DNA of 5,387 nt, from positions 1 through 5,387 of the forward strand of contig JAEWHZ010000207.1 of NCBI GenBank assembly GCA_023387585.1. Reading direction: 5' to 3'. The translations under genes and the position numbers were made by a program. Origin of the DNA: Pseudomonadota bacterium. Lineage in GTDB: Bacteria > Pseudomonadota > Alphaproteobacteria > Rhizobiales > Devosiaceae. Below, piece by piece: positions 1-5,387 of the stretch. How positions within the stretch are numbered: the first letter of the stretch is position 1; every line of letters begins with the position of its first letter. The notes below the pieces were generated by a model that saw only the letters and a program-made list of their open reading frames with translations, searched no databases and was not told the origin of the DNA.

Positions 1-722
1 CGGCGGCGCGCGATCTGGTTGCCGGCAAGGCCGTGGACGTGGCGCTGCTGCCGGCCGAGGGGCGGCGCAAGCGGGTGCTGCTGGCCGACATGGATTCGAC
101 CATGATCAACGAGGAATGCATCGACGAGCTCGCCGATGCGCTTGGGCTCAAGGCCGAGGTCGCCGACATCACCGACCGGGCGATGCGCGGCGAGCTCGAC
201 TTCGCCCAGGCGCTCGACACCCGCGTGCGCCTGCTGACCGGGCTGGAGCGCAGGGCGATCGAGGAGATCAGGCGCGAGCGGATCACGCTGGCGGCCGGCG
301 GGCGGGCGCTGGTGCAGACCATGAAGGCCTATGGCGCGCACACGGCGCTGATCTCGGGCGGCTTCACCTATTTCGCCGACTATATCGCGAGGCGCATCGG
401 CTTCGACGAGGCGGTAGCCAACAGGCTGGTGTTCGACGGGGACGACCGGCTGACGGGGGAGGTGGAACAGCCCATCGTCGACAAGACCACCAAGCGCGAA
501 CGGCTCGAAGCGCTGCGCGGCGAGCTCGGGCTGGCGGCTTCGGAGACGCTGGCGGTGGGGGACGGGGCGAACGATCTCGACATGATCCTCGCCGCCGGGC
601 TGGGCGTTGCCCTGCACGCCAAGCCGCATGTGGCCGAACAGGCGCCGGTGCGGCTCGACCATGCCGACCTGACGGGGCTGCTGTATCTGCAAGGATATGC
701 GGAAGAAGAGTTCGTGCGGTAG
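1..722 (+). CDS. serB: Phosphoserine phosphatase SerB, 3' part (5' end outside window)
   Basis: This enzyme hydrolyses O-phosphoserine to serine, the last step of serine synthesis, in the cytoplasm. It is a HAD-superfamily phosphatase and all four family motifs are visible. Motif I is DMDST with the nucleophile Asp at codon 87-89, and ECIDELAD follows it. Motif II is the Ser of ISGGF (about 352-366). Motif III is the Lys of DKTTK (about 480-494). Motif IV is GDGANDLDM (about 558-584). The frame is open to the left edge, and the residues before GTG 33 (AARDLVAGKA) continue the usual SerB sequence, so GTG 33 is internal. About 239 residues are present, and the missing N-terminal part is probably 50-70 residues, judged from the usual length of about 295 in alphaproteobacteria. 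The stop is TAG at 720-722. The gene converges with the DUF2065 gene, 14 bases separate the stops, and I see no clear terminator between them. Confidence 0.95.
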   Translation, partial: AARDLVAGKAVDVALLPAEGRRKRVLLADMDSTMINEECIDELADALGLKAEVADITDRAMRGELDFAQALDTRVRLLTGLERRAIEEIRRERITLAAGGRALVQTMKAYGAHTALISGGFTYFADYIARRIGFDEAVANRLVFDGDDRLTGEVEQPIVDKTTKRERLEALRGELGLAASETLAVGDGANDLDMILAAGLGVALHAKPHVAEQAPVRLDHADLTGLLYLQGYAEEEFVR

Positions 723-736
723 GTTTGTGCCGGCGG

Positions 737-934
737 CTAAAGACCTGCGGCGCCGACCGTAAGCGCCACGACCATCAGGCCGAACCCGGCGCACACCAGG
801 GCGCCGAGCCGCAATGAGCTGGACGGCATGTCGAGCATCAGCGCGAGCATGCGCTTCATCTGCTCGGGAAACGCCGCATAGAGCAGGCCCTCGATCACGA
901 GGGCCAGCCCCAATGCGGTGAAAAAGACCATCAC
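737..934 (-). CDS. DUF2065 family small inner-membrane protein (YjeT-like)
   Basis: This 65-residue protein has no established function. It consists of two hydrophobic segments, about residues 3-21 and 42-62, joined by a short basic loop containing FPEQMKRM. The loop and the length match the DUF2065 family (E. coli YjeT, also 65 residues and also just after hflC). The start is ambiguous: GTG at 934-932 overlaps the hflC stop by four bases (GTGA), while ATG at 931-929 overlaps it by one base and gives 64 residues. I chose GTG because it gives the family length and lies 10 bases after a weak GGAA. Overlap with hflC means co-transcription and probably translational coupling. A role accessory to HflKC/FtsH is inferred only from this conserved position. 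It is the last gene of the minus-strand operon. Confidence 0.88.
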   Translation of the reverse strand: MMVFFTALGLALVIEGLLYAAFPEQMKRMLALMLDMPSSSLRLGALVCAGFGLMVVALTVGAAGL

Positions 935-2070
935 TGGCCGTCAGTTCCGTTCCCGTTTCCGTTCGCAGGCGGGATCACGGCCGGCTCGGCTTCCGGCGCA
1001 GGAGCCGGCGTGTCACCGATAGGCGCCGGGGTCTCGGTGCCGATGGTCGGCTCGAGCGGCGTGCCGTCCTCAAGCGGGATGCTCGGGGGCGTGAACTCCT
1101 CGATGCCGAGCCCGTCCAGCGCAGGGCCTTCCGTGGGCGTCGGCAGGACCGGCTCGGTGGAAGGCGGCAACGGCTCGGGGAAGCTGGTGCTCGGCTCGGG
1201 CAGGCCGCCGGCGCCGAAATAGCGGAAGAACTCGCTTTCGGGCGACAGCAGCATGGTCGTGCCGGTGCCGGACAGGGCCGTCAGATAGGCTTCCATCGAG
1301 CGGTAGAACTCGAAGAACTCCGGGTCCTGCCCATAGGCCGAGGCGAAGATGCGGTTGCGTTCGGCATCGCCCTGACCGCGGATGATCTCCGAGTCGCGCG
1401 TGGCCGCCGCAACGATCTCCACCGCCTGGCGATCGGCGATGGCGCGCAGGCTCCGGGCCTGTTCCTGACCGCGGGCGCGAAGCAGGGCCGCTTCCGCGAG
1501 ACGCTCGGCGCGCATGCGGTTGAAGGTCTGCTCCGACACCTGCTGCGACAGGTCGGTGCGCAGGATGCGCACATCGACGATCTCGATGCCCAACTCGGCC
1601 ATGTCCGGCCGGATCAGGTCGCGGGCCTCGCGCATCATCTGCGGACGCTGTTCGGACAGCGCCGCGTTGAATTCGCGCAGGCCGTAGACCTGACGCAGCG
1701 CGGCGTCGAACCGGGTCGCGATACGATCTTCGGCCACCGTGAGCTGGCCGAGGGCGCGCTCGCGGAACAGGCGCGGATTGGCGATGCGATAGGTGAGGAA
1801 GGCGTCCACCTCGTAGAAGGCGCCGCCCGAGACCTGAACGGTGATGTCGTCGAGGTCGTAGCGCATCAGCCGGTCTTCGACGATCTGGACCGTGTCGACG
1901 ACGTCGGTGGGGATCTTGAAGTAAAGCCCGGGCTCGGTGTGGACGTCGGTGATCTGGCCGAAGCGCAGGACGATGGCCTGCTCGCGCTCGTTCACGATGT
2001 AGATCGAGGAGAACAGGACGTAGAGCGCACCGAGGATGACGACGCCGAGAATGATGAGACGGTTGGACAT
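931..2070 (-). CDS. hflC: HflC, SPFH/band 7 subunit of the FtsH-regulating HflKC complex
   Basis: HflC assembles with HflK into a large inner-membrane complex that encloses and modulates the FtsH AAA protease; its bulk lies in the periplasm. The protein has 379 residues. A membrane segment at about 4-26 is followed by the SPFH domain (about 27-195), with VNEREQAIVLRFG at 26-38 and ELGIEIVDVRI at 159-169. An Ala/Arg/Glu-rich helical region (about 185-245) contains FNRMRAER and RGQGDAERNRIF. The conserved end SPESEFFRYF is at 276-285. E. coli HflC stops shortly after this motif, but here 94 more residues follow, rich in Pro and acidic residues and with no Lys or Arg. The core lacks an insertion before the ALGIEVVDV motif that E. 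coli has. The ATG lies 3 bases after the hflK stop, with GGAAA 7 bases upstream. Although HflC was once described as a protease, no protease motif is visible. Confidence 0.95.
   Translation of the reverse strand: MSNRLIILGVVILGALYVLFSSIYIVNEREQAIVLRFGQITDVHTEPGLYFKIPTDVVDTVQIVEDRLMRYDLDDITVQVSGGAFYEVDAFLTYRIANPRLFRERALGQLTVAEDRIATRFDAALRQVYGLREFNAALSEQRPQMMREARDLIRPDMAELGIEIVDVRILRTDLSQQVSEQTFNRMRAERLAEAALLRARGQEQARSLRAIADRQAVEIVAAATRDSEIIRGQGDAERNRIFASAYGQDPEFFEFYRSMEAYLTALSGTGTTMLLSPESEFFRYFGAGGLPEPSTSFPEPLPPSTEPVLPTPTEGPALDGLGIEEFTPPSIPLEDGTPLEPTIGTETPAPIGDTPAPAPEAEPAVIPPANGNGNGTDGQ
934..1215 (-). other. Acidic Pro-rich low-complexity tail of HflC
   Basis: HflC residues 286-379, after the conserved SPESEFFRYF end, contain about 23 prolines, many Glu/Asp/Thr, and no Lys or Arg. 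The tail ends in an Asn-Gly repeat. It is probably disordered and, from the known HflC topology, periplasmic. It is in frame with the normal core, with no sign of a frameshift or read-through of a lost stop. Confidence 0.8.
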
Positions 2071-2073
2071 GGA

Positions 2074-3204
2074 TCAGTTTCCAATCGCGCTCGAGGAGGA
2101 GGTCGTGGTGGTACTGCGCGAATTGAGCTCGGGCAGCGGCAGGTAGGGGATGACCCCCTGCCCGTTCTCGCCCGGCTCCACGAGCACCTTGGTCGAGCCG
2201 GCCAGCACCTGCTCCATGGTCTCGAGGAAGATGCGTCGGCGCGTCACGCCGGGGGCGTTGACGTATTCGGCGAACACGGCATTGAAGCGCTCGGCCTCAC
2301 CGGTGGATTCCTGCACCACGCGATCGGTATAGGCCGCCGCGTCCTCGCGAAGCTGGGCGGCCTGACCGCGGGCTTCGCCGAGCAGGGTGTTCGCGTATTG
2401 GCGCGCTTCTTCCTGCAGGCGGTCCTCGTCCTGCTCGGCGCGCTGCACCTCGTTGAACGCATCGGCGACTTCGGCCGGCGGCGCGGCGTTCTCGATCGAG
2501 ATCTGGCTCACGCGAACCCCGATCTCATAGCTGTCGAGGATGATCTGGGTGATCTGCTGCACCTCGATGGCGATGCCGGCGCGGTCGTCGCGGAAGATGT
2601 CCTGAACGGGCCGGCGGCCGACCACCTCGCGCATGGCGCTTTCGCCGGCGGCGCGCACCATGTTCTCGGGATCGCGCACGTTGAACAGGTATTCGCCCGG
2701 ATTGGAGACCGACCACAGCACCGAAAAGCGCACGTCGACGATGTTCTGGTCGCCCGACAGCATCAGCCCGTCGCTGCGCCGGTTGCCCGCCTGCGCGCCG
2801 GAGGCGCCGCCGATGACGGTCTGGTTCTCGGTGATGGTGACGCGCTCGACCGTTTCGATGGGCCACAGATGGAAATGCAGGCCCGGCATGGACAGATCGG
2901 GCTTGGGCGCGCCGAACCGCAGCTCGACGCCGACTTCCTGCGGCGCGACGGTATAGATGGCGTTCATCGCCCAGAAGACCGCAAGCGCGAGAACGCCGCC
3001 CAGTATGGCCCAGCGCCCACCGGGAACGCCGCCCTGAAAGCCTCCGGAGAACCGGTCGCGGCCACGGTTGAGGATATCCTCGAGATTGGGCGTGTTGTTC
3101 GGCCGGCGCGGTCCCCCGCCGCCACCGCCGCCGGGCACCTGACCCCAGGGACCACCGCCCCCCGTGTTACGGCCGCCACCGCCGCCATTGCTCTCCCAGG
3201 GCAT
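2074..3204 (-). CDS. hflK: HflK, SPFH/band 7 subunit of the FtsH-regulating HflKC complex
   Basis: HflK is the partner of HflC in the inner-membrane complex that surrounds and controls FtsH. It has 376 residues, against about 419 in E. coli. The N terminus is MPWES followed by a Gly-rich stretch (7-31) and the short conserved segment PNLEDILNRGRDRF (39-52). This is the usual HflK arrangement and should be cytoplasmic. One membrane segment lies at about 65-84. The SPFH domain follows, with VAPQEVGVELRFG at 86-98 and LSGDQNIVDVRFSVLW at 149-164. An Ala/Glu/Gln/Arg-rich helical region spans about 245-310, with AEQDEDRLQEEA, GEARGQAAQL and STGEAERF. RRRIFLETMEQVL at 322-334 is typical of HflK. 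The protein ends in a Ser/Thr-rich tail (about 362-373), which E. coli HflK also has. The gene starts the hflK-hflC-DUF2065 unit and has a good ribosome binding site and promoter just upstream. Confidence 0.95.
   Translation of the reverse strand: MPWESNGGGGGRNTGGGGPWGQVPGGGGGGGPRRPNNTPNLEDILNRGRDRFSGGFQGGVPGGRWAILGGVLALAVFWAMNAIYTVAPQEVGVELRFGAPKPDLSMPGLHFHLWPIETVERVTITENQTVIGGASGAQAGNRRSDGLMLSGDQNIVDVRFSVLWSVSNPGEYLFNVRDPENMVRAAGESAMREVVGRRPVQDIFRDDRAGIAIEVQQITQIILDSYEIGVRVSQISIENAAPPAEVADAFNEVQRAEQDEDRLQEEARQYANTLLGEARGQAAQLREDAAAYTDRVVQESTGEAERFNAVFAEYVNAPGVTRRRIFLETMEQVLAGSTKVLVEPGENGQGVIPYLPLPELNSRSTTTTSSSSAIGN
2078..2082 (-). promoter_or_regulatory. Ribosome binding site of hflC
   Basis: GGAAA on the minus strand lies 7 bases before the hflC ATG, inside the last codons of hflK. 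It supports ATG 2070 as the start and translation coupled to hflK. Confidence 0.55.
3112..3186 (-). repeat. GGN-rich low-complexity tract encoding the HflK Gly-rich N terminus
   Basis: HflK codons 7-31 are mostly Gly codons (GGC, GGT, GGG, GGA), with two runs of five and seven Gly residues. Gly-rich N termini are normal in HflK, so this is coding low complexity rather than a mobile repeat. Confidence 0.75.
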
Positions 3205-3209
3205 TATTG

Positions 3210-3216
3210 TCCTTCC
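3210..3216 (-). promoter_or_regulatory. Ribosome binding site of hflK
   Basis: GGAAGGA on the minus strand lies 5 bases before the ATG at 3204-3202. It is the strongest Shine-Dalgarno match in the window and fixes the hflK start. Confidence 0.75.
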
Positions 3217-3238
3217 GGTCGGTATTCGAGTTGTGAGC

Positions 3239-3267
3239 TATATATGGAAGCACCGCCCCCGGTTCAA
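3239..3267 (-). promoter_or_regulatory. Candidate sigma-70-type promoter for hflK-hflC-DUF2065
   Basis: On the minus strand, TTGAAC (3267-3262) and TATATA (3244-3239) are separated by exactly 17 bases. The start point would be near 3232, giving a leader of about 28 bases that contains the hflK ribosome binding site. The -35 box overlaps the folA stop codon (3266-3264). Each box matches the consensus at four of six positions. This is a sequence match only. Confidence 0.5.
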
Positions 3268-3788
3268 TCAAAAGCAGGCCGGGCGCGCTCATAGACCAGG
3301 ACGCGATATGACGCAGGGTCGGAAGGCGAGCGCGGAACATCGAGCTCGCGGACGACCGGCCATTGCGCCGCATCGATGGTCGGGAAGGCCACGTCTCCCT
3401 CGGGCGCGAGATCGATGTGGCTGATATAGAGCCGGTCGGCATGCGGCATCGCCTGGCGATAGATCTCGCCGCCGCCGATCACCATGATTTCATCGACCCC
3501 ATCGCGCGCGGCGATCTCGCGCGCCGTTGCGAAGCCGGTTTCGAGGTCCGGCACGACGATGACGCCGTCGCGGGCGTAGTCGCGCTGGCGGGTGACGACG
3601 ATGTTGGCGCGGCCCGGCAGCGGCCGGCCGACGCTTTCGAACTGCTTGCGGCCCATGACCATCGGCTTGCCCATGGTGGTGCGCTTGAAATGCCGGAAAT
3701 CCGAGGGGATGCGCCAGGGAATATCGTTGCCCGCGCCGATGATGCCGTTCTGCGCCACGGCGGCGATGAGGGCGATGGCGATGCTCAT
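3264..3788 (-). CDS. folA: Dihydrofolate reductase
   Basis: This cytoplasmic enzyme reduces dihydrofolate to tetrahydrofolate with NADPH, and is the target of trimethoprim. It has 174 residues, slightly more than E. coli FolA (159). Family motifs appear in order: IAAVAQNGIIG (8-18), then IPWRIPSDFRHFK (23-35), whose D30 corresponds to the catalytic D27 of E. coli. The NADPH-binding segments VMGRK, GRPLPGR and IVVTRQ come next, then IGGGEIYRQAMP near residue 103. The C-terminal strand motif SYRVLVYER is also present. The gene starts 10 bases after the thyA stop, so the pair must share a transcript, and FolA recycles the dihydrofolate made by ThyA. The Shine-Dalgarno match before ATG 3788 is weak, so translation may be coupled to thyA. 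Nothing suggests an acquired resistance-type enzyme: it sits in the chromosomal thyA-folA pair. Confidence 0.97.
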   Translation of the reverse strand: MSIAIALIAAVAQNGIIGAGNDIPWRIPSDFRHFKRTTMGKPMVMGRKQFESVGRPLPGRANIVVTRQRDYARDGVIVVPDLETGFATAREIAARDGVDEIMVIGGGEIYRQAMPHADRLYISHIDLAPEGDVAFPTIDAAQWPVVRELDVPRSPSDPASYRVLVYERARPAFD

Positions 3789-3798
3789 GTCTGCCGGC

Positions 3799-4593
3799 TC
3801 ACACCGCCACCGGCGCCTTGATGTGGGGATGGGGGTCGTAGTTCTCGAAGGCTATATCCTCGAAGGTGAAGCCTTCGAGCGTGGTGACGGAGGGGTTGAG
3901 CACCAGGCTCGGCAGAGGGCGGGGCGTGCGCGAAAGCTGCTCGCGGGCCTGCTCGAAATGATTGCGGTAAAGATGCGCATCGCCCAGCGTGTGGACGAAA
4001 TCCCCCGGCTTCAGCCCGACCACCTGCGCCAGCATATGGGTGAGAAGCGCATAGGAGGCGATGTTGAACGGCACGCCGAGAAAGACGTCGGCCGAGCGCT
4101 GGTAGAGCTGGCAGCTCAGCCGGCCCTCGGCGACGTAGAACTGGAACAGGCAGTGGCACGGCGGCAGCGCCATGTCCTCGATCTCGGCCGGATTCCAGGC
4201 GGAAACGATATGCCGGCGCGAATCGGGATTGCGCCTGAGCCCTTCGAGCAGCCGGGCGATCTGGTCGATATGCCCGCCATCGGGGGTGGGCCAGCTCCGC
4301 CACTGGCTGCCATAGACCGGGCCGAGATCGCCGTTCTCGTCGGCCCATTCGTCCCAGATTTTCACGCCGCGCTCCTGCAGCCAGCGCACATTGGTGTCGC
4401 CGCGCAGGAACCACAGCAACTCGTAGACGATGGATTTGAGGTGCAGCTTCTTGGTGGTGACGAGCGGAAAGCCCTCGGCCAGATCGAAGCGCATCTGGTA
4501 GCCGAATACCGAGCGCGTGCCGGTGCCGGTGCGGTCGGACTTGTCGACGCCGGTTTCGAGGATGTGGGCGAGGAGATCGAGATAGGCTTGCAT
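3799..4593 (-). CDS. thyA: Thymidylate synthase ThyA
   Basis: ThyA methylates dUMP to dTMP using 5,10-methylene-tetrahydrofolate as both carbon donor and reductant, and releases dihydrofolate. With ATG 4593 the protein has 264 residues, the same as E. coli ThyA, and appears to align without gaps. Key residues fall on the E. coli numbers: R21 in SDRTGTGT, the nucleophile C146 in LPPCHCLFQFYV, R126/R127 in DSRR for phosphate binding, R166 and D169 in CQLYQRSADVF, N177 in PFNIAS, and H207/Y209 in DAHLYRNH. The C terminus IKAPVAV is intact. The frame stays open upstream to a TTG at 4641, but the 16 extra residues (MRPCAPDAQNRGNVRP) do not resemble ThyA. No strong Shine-Dalgarno precedes ATG 4593. 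A weak promoter-like pair lies at 4641-4612. The gene is followed directly by folA. Confidence 0.97.
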   Translation of the reverse strand: MQAYLDLLAHILETGVDKSDRTGTGTRSVFGYQMRFDLAEGFPLVTTKKLHLKSIVYELLWFLRGDTNVRWLQERGVKIWDEWADENGDLGPVYGSQWRSWPTPDGGHIDQIARLLEGLRRNPDSRRHIVSAWNPAEIEDMALPPCHCLFQFYVAEGRLSCQLYQRSADVFLGVPFNIASYALLTHMLAQVVGLKPGDFVHTLGDAHLYRNHFEQAREQLSRTPRPLPSLVLNPSVTTLEGFTFEDIAFENYDPHPHIKAPVAV

Positions 4594-4671
4594 GGGCCGG
4601 ACATTACCGCGATTCTGGGCATCGGGCGCGCATGGTCGCAAGTTTATCCCACGGCGGCGGAGCCGGTACGC

Positions 4672-5202
4672 TCAGCACCAGCGCTGCGGCCCGCTGTCCC
4701 AATAGCCGGCAAGCCCGCGCGCGACCAGATCGTCGGCGAGCGAGGCGCCGTCGCGCACCAGGATGCGCAGCTTGCGCCCGTAGCGGTCCTGATCGCGATC
4801 GGTGCGCCGCACCTCGAACGGGCCGGCGCTGAGCAGTTCGGCCAGCCGGTCGCGCGCCGCTTCGCCCCGCCGGGCCTCGGCGGCGCAGCGCGGGGCGCTG
4901 ATCTCGGGCGCATCGATATCGGCGATGCGGATCTTGGTGCCATCGAGCCAGATGGTGTCGCCATCGACGACACAGGTGACGCGCCGGCTCGATGCGCAGA
5001 CGGGAAAGGACGCCGTGACCCGCTGCGAAGCCTCGCCGGCGGCATCTAGCATCGCCTCGATGCGGCCCCCGGCCCCGGTGGCCAGCGCGATGAGGACCGG
5101 AACGGCGCAGGCGGAAACCGCCACTGCCAGCAGCCGCCGGCGCAGGCGGGAATGCCGGCGCCGCGCCCGTCGTCCCGCCCTGATGTCCAGAATCTTCGCC
5201 AT
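4672..5202 (-). CDS. Membrane-anchored thermonuclease (staphylococcal nuclease-like) protein
   Basis: This protein of 176 residues has a staphylococcal nuclease (SNase, TNase) fold, a family of Ca2+-dependent phosphodiesterases. The N terminus is strongly basic (nine Arg between residues 11 and 23) and is followed by a hydrophobic segment at about 24-43. This predicts a signal anchor with the catalytic domain outside the cytoplasmic membrane. The catalytic set is complete: D80 and D82 in VVDGDT, R92 in KIRIADIDAPE, D97, E100, and R143 in DRYGRK. By alignment these match D19, D21, R35, D40, E43 and R87 of the staphylococcal enzyme. Cysteines 69, 77, 106 and 176 could form disulfides in the periplasm. 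The gene reads toward thyA, 78 bases away, and diverges from the ncRNA promoter. It has only a weak ribosome binding site. Activity is likely but the substrate is unknown; some family members act in other roles. Confidence 0.88.
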   Translation of the reverse strand: MAKILDIRAGRRARRRHSRLRRRLLAVAVSACAVPVLIALATGAGGRIEAMLDAAGEASQRVTASFPVCASSRRVTCVVDGDTIWLDGTKIRIADIDAPEISAPRCAAEARRGEAARDRLAELLSAGPFEVRRTDRDQDRYGRKLRILVRDGASLADDLVARGLAGYWDSGPQRWC

Positions 5203-5263
5203 GCCCCACCCCGCTTTGCCGCAAGAGTGGGTTTTGCCCGTTAAGATCGGTTCAACACCTCCG

Positions 5264-5288
5264 GATCGATACCGATGGGATTTCGATC
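5264..5288. repeat. Small inverted repeat upstream of the ncRNA promoter
   Basis: GATCGA (5264-5269) and TCGATC (5283-5288) are perfect inverted copies 13 bases apart. They end 7 bases before the -35 box at 5296 and lie within the divergent spacer shared with the nuclease gene. It could be a protein-binding dyad, but arms of six bases can occur by chance. Confidence 0.25.
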
Positions 5289-5295
5289 AAGAGGT

Positions 5296-5324
5296 TTGCA
5301 CAGGGCCGGGAGGCGACCTATATT
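5296..5324 (+). promoter_or_regulatory. Candidate sigma-70-type promoter for the rightward ncRNA
   Basis: TTGCAC (5296-5301) and TATATT (5319-5324) are separated by 17 bases. The -10 box matches the consensus at five of six positions; the -35 box keeps TTG. Transcription would begin near 5330-5332, just where a hairpin starts and where no open reading frame begins. Confidence 0.6.
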
Positions 5325-5329
5325 GGGGG

Positions 5330-5387
5330 TGCCCGCAAGGGCTATGGCGATAAATGGCCATCGTAATAAACCATCCGGACCCGGGGG
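5330..5387 (+). ncRNA. ssrA: Probable tmRNA (permuted alphaproteobacterial ssrA), 5' part of gene only
   Basis: tmRNA rescues stalled ribosomes with SmpB. In alphaproteobacteria the gene is circularly permuted, so the acceptor (3', CCA-bearing) piece is encoded first. The stretch starts at the predicted transcription start. It holds a GNRA-capped hairpin, GCCC-GCAA-GGGC (5331-5342), then a second possible stem, ATGGC (5344-5348) with GCCAT (5357-5361). An A-rich linker with TAATAAA (5364-5370) follows, then GGAC-CCGGG-GG (5377-5387). The last part has the form of the region before and into the T arm of tmRNA: E. coli has GGAC followed directly by its five-base T stem. Short in-frame stops rule out a protein. 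The window ends inside the putative T arm, so the CCA end, intervening segment and coding piece cannot be seen. The call rests on this layout and on my memory of the family. Another small RNA is possible. Confidence 0.55.

Noticed and set aside
749..756. Palindrome CGGCGCCG near the convergent gene ends, as a possible terminator
   Set aside because: It has no loop, no following T run on either strand, and lies inside the DUF2065 coding region.
1010..1222. + strand Ser/Gly/Pro-rich small frame
   Set aside because: It is the antisense of the Pro-rich HflC tail and has no independent support.
1939..3294. Long + strand open frame (451 codons) opposite hflC and hflK
   Set aside because: It lies antisense to two clearly recognised genes. 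Its His/Asp/Gly/Ala/Arg-rich translation is what a GC-rich antisense frame gives, and it matches no family I know.
4612..4641. Weak promoter-like pair TTGCGA / CAGAAT, 18 bases apart, upstream of thyA
   Set aside because: Both boxes match poorly and the spacer lacks other support. thyA may have a promoter here, but I cannot separate this pair from chance.
3592..5049. Long + strand open frame (485 codons) opposite folA, thyA and the nuclease gene
   Set aside because: It runs antisense across three real genes and their spacers and has no recognisable domain. GC-rich DNA with few stop codons explains it.
4604..5224. Minus-strand frame overlapping the nuclease gene in another phase
   Set aside because: Its Arg/Gly/Ala-rich translation has no motif, while the overlapping frame holds the complete SNase active site.
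5330..5387. Signal recognition particle (4.5S) RNA as identity of the right-edge RNA
   Set aside because: The conserved SRP apical sequence (GGTCCGGAAGGAAGCAGCC-like) is absent, whereas the GGAC plus five-base stem layout fits tmRNA better.

Overview
This window is an ordinary housekeeping segment of a GC-rich alphaproteobacterial chromosome. The gene order thyA-folA-hflK-hflC-DUF2065, facing serB, is one I associate with Hyphomicrobiales (Rhizobiales); a Devosia-like lineage is possible but only a guess. I see no insertion sequence, CRISPR array, phage gene or obvious defence system.

Layout. The 3' part of serB (phosphoserine phosphatase, last step of serine synthesis) runs on the + strand from before the window to 722. 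It converges with a long minus-strand block, leaving only 14 bases between the two stop codons. Read in its own direction, from right to left, the minus-strand block is: a membrane-anchored staphylococcal-nuclease-like protein (5202-4672), thyA (4593-3799), folA (3788-3264), hflK (3204-2074), hflC (2070-931) and a small two-helix DUF2065 membrane protein (934-737). On the + strand at the right edge, a good promoter (5296-5324) starts a transcript with no reading frame. I read it as the beginning of an alphaproteobacterial, circularly permuted tmRNA gene (ssrA), cut by the window end.

How the genes work together. thyA and folA are a metabolic pair: thymidylate synthase turns methylene-tetrahydrofolate into dihydrofolate while making dTMP, and dihydrofolate reductase restores tetrahydrofolate. 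They are 10 bases apart and surely co-transcribed. HflK and HflC are partner SPFH proteins that form the inner-membrane complex controlling the FtsH protease. They are 3 bases apart, and DUF2065 overlaps the end of hflC. A well-spaced promoter whose -35 box overlaps the folA stop codon suggests that hflK-hflC-DUF2065 can be transcribed separately from thyA-folA.

Points worth a second look: the partial ncRNA at the right edge, the 94-residue acidic proline-rich tail of HflC, the apparent absence of the periplasmic Do-type protease gene often found after hflC in relatives, and the membrane-anchored nuclease upstream of thyA. None amounts to a new system.
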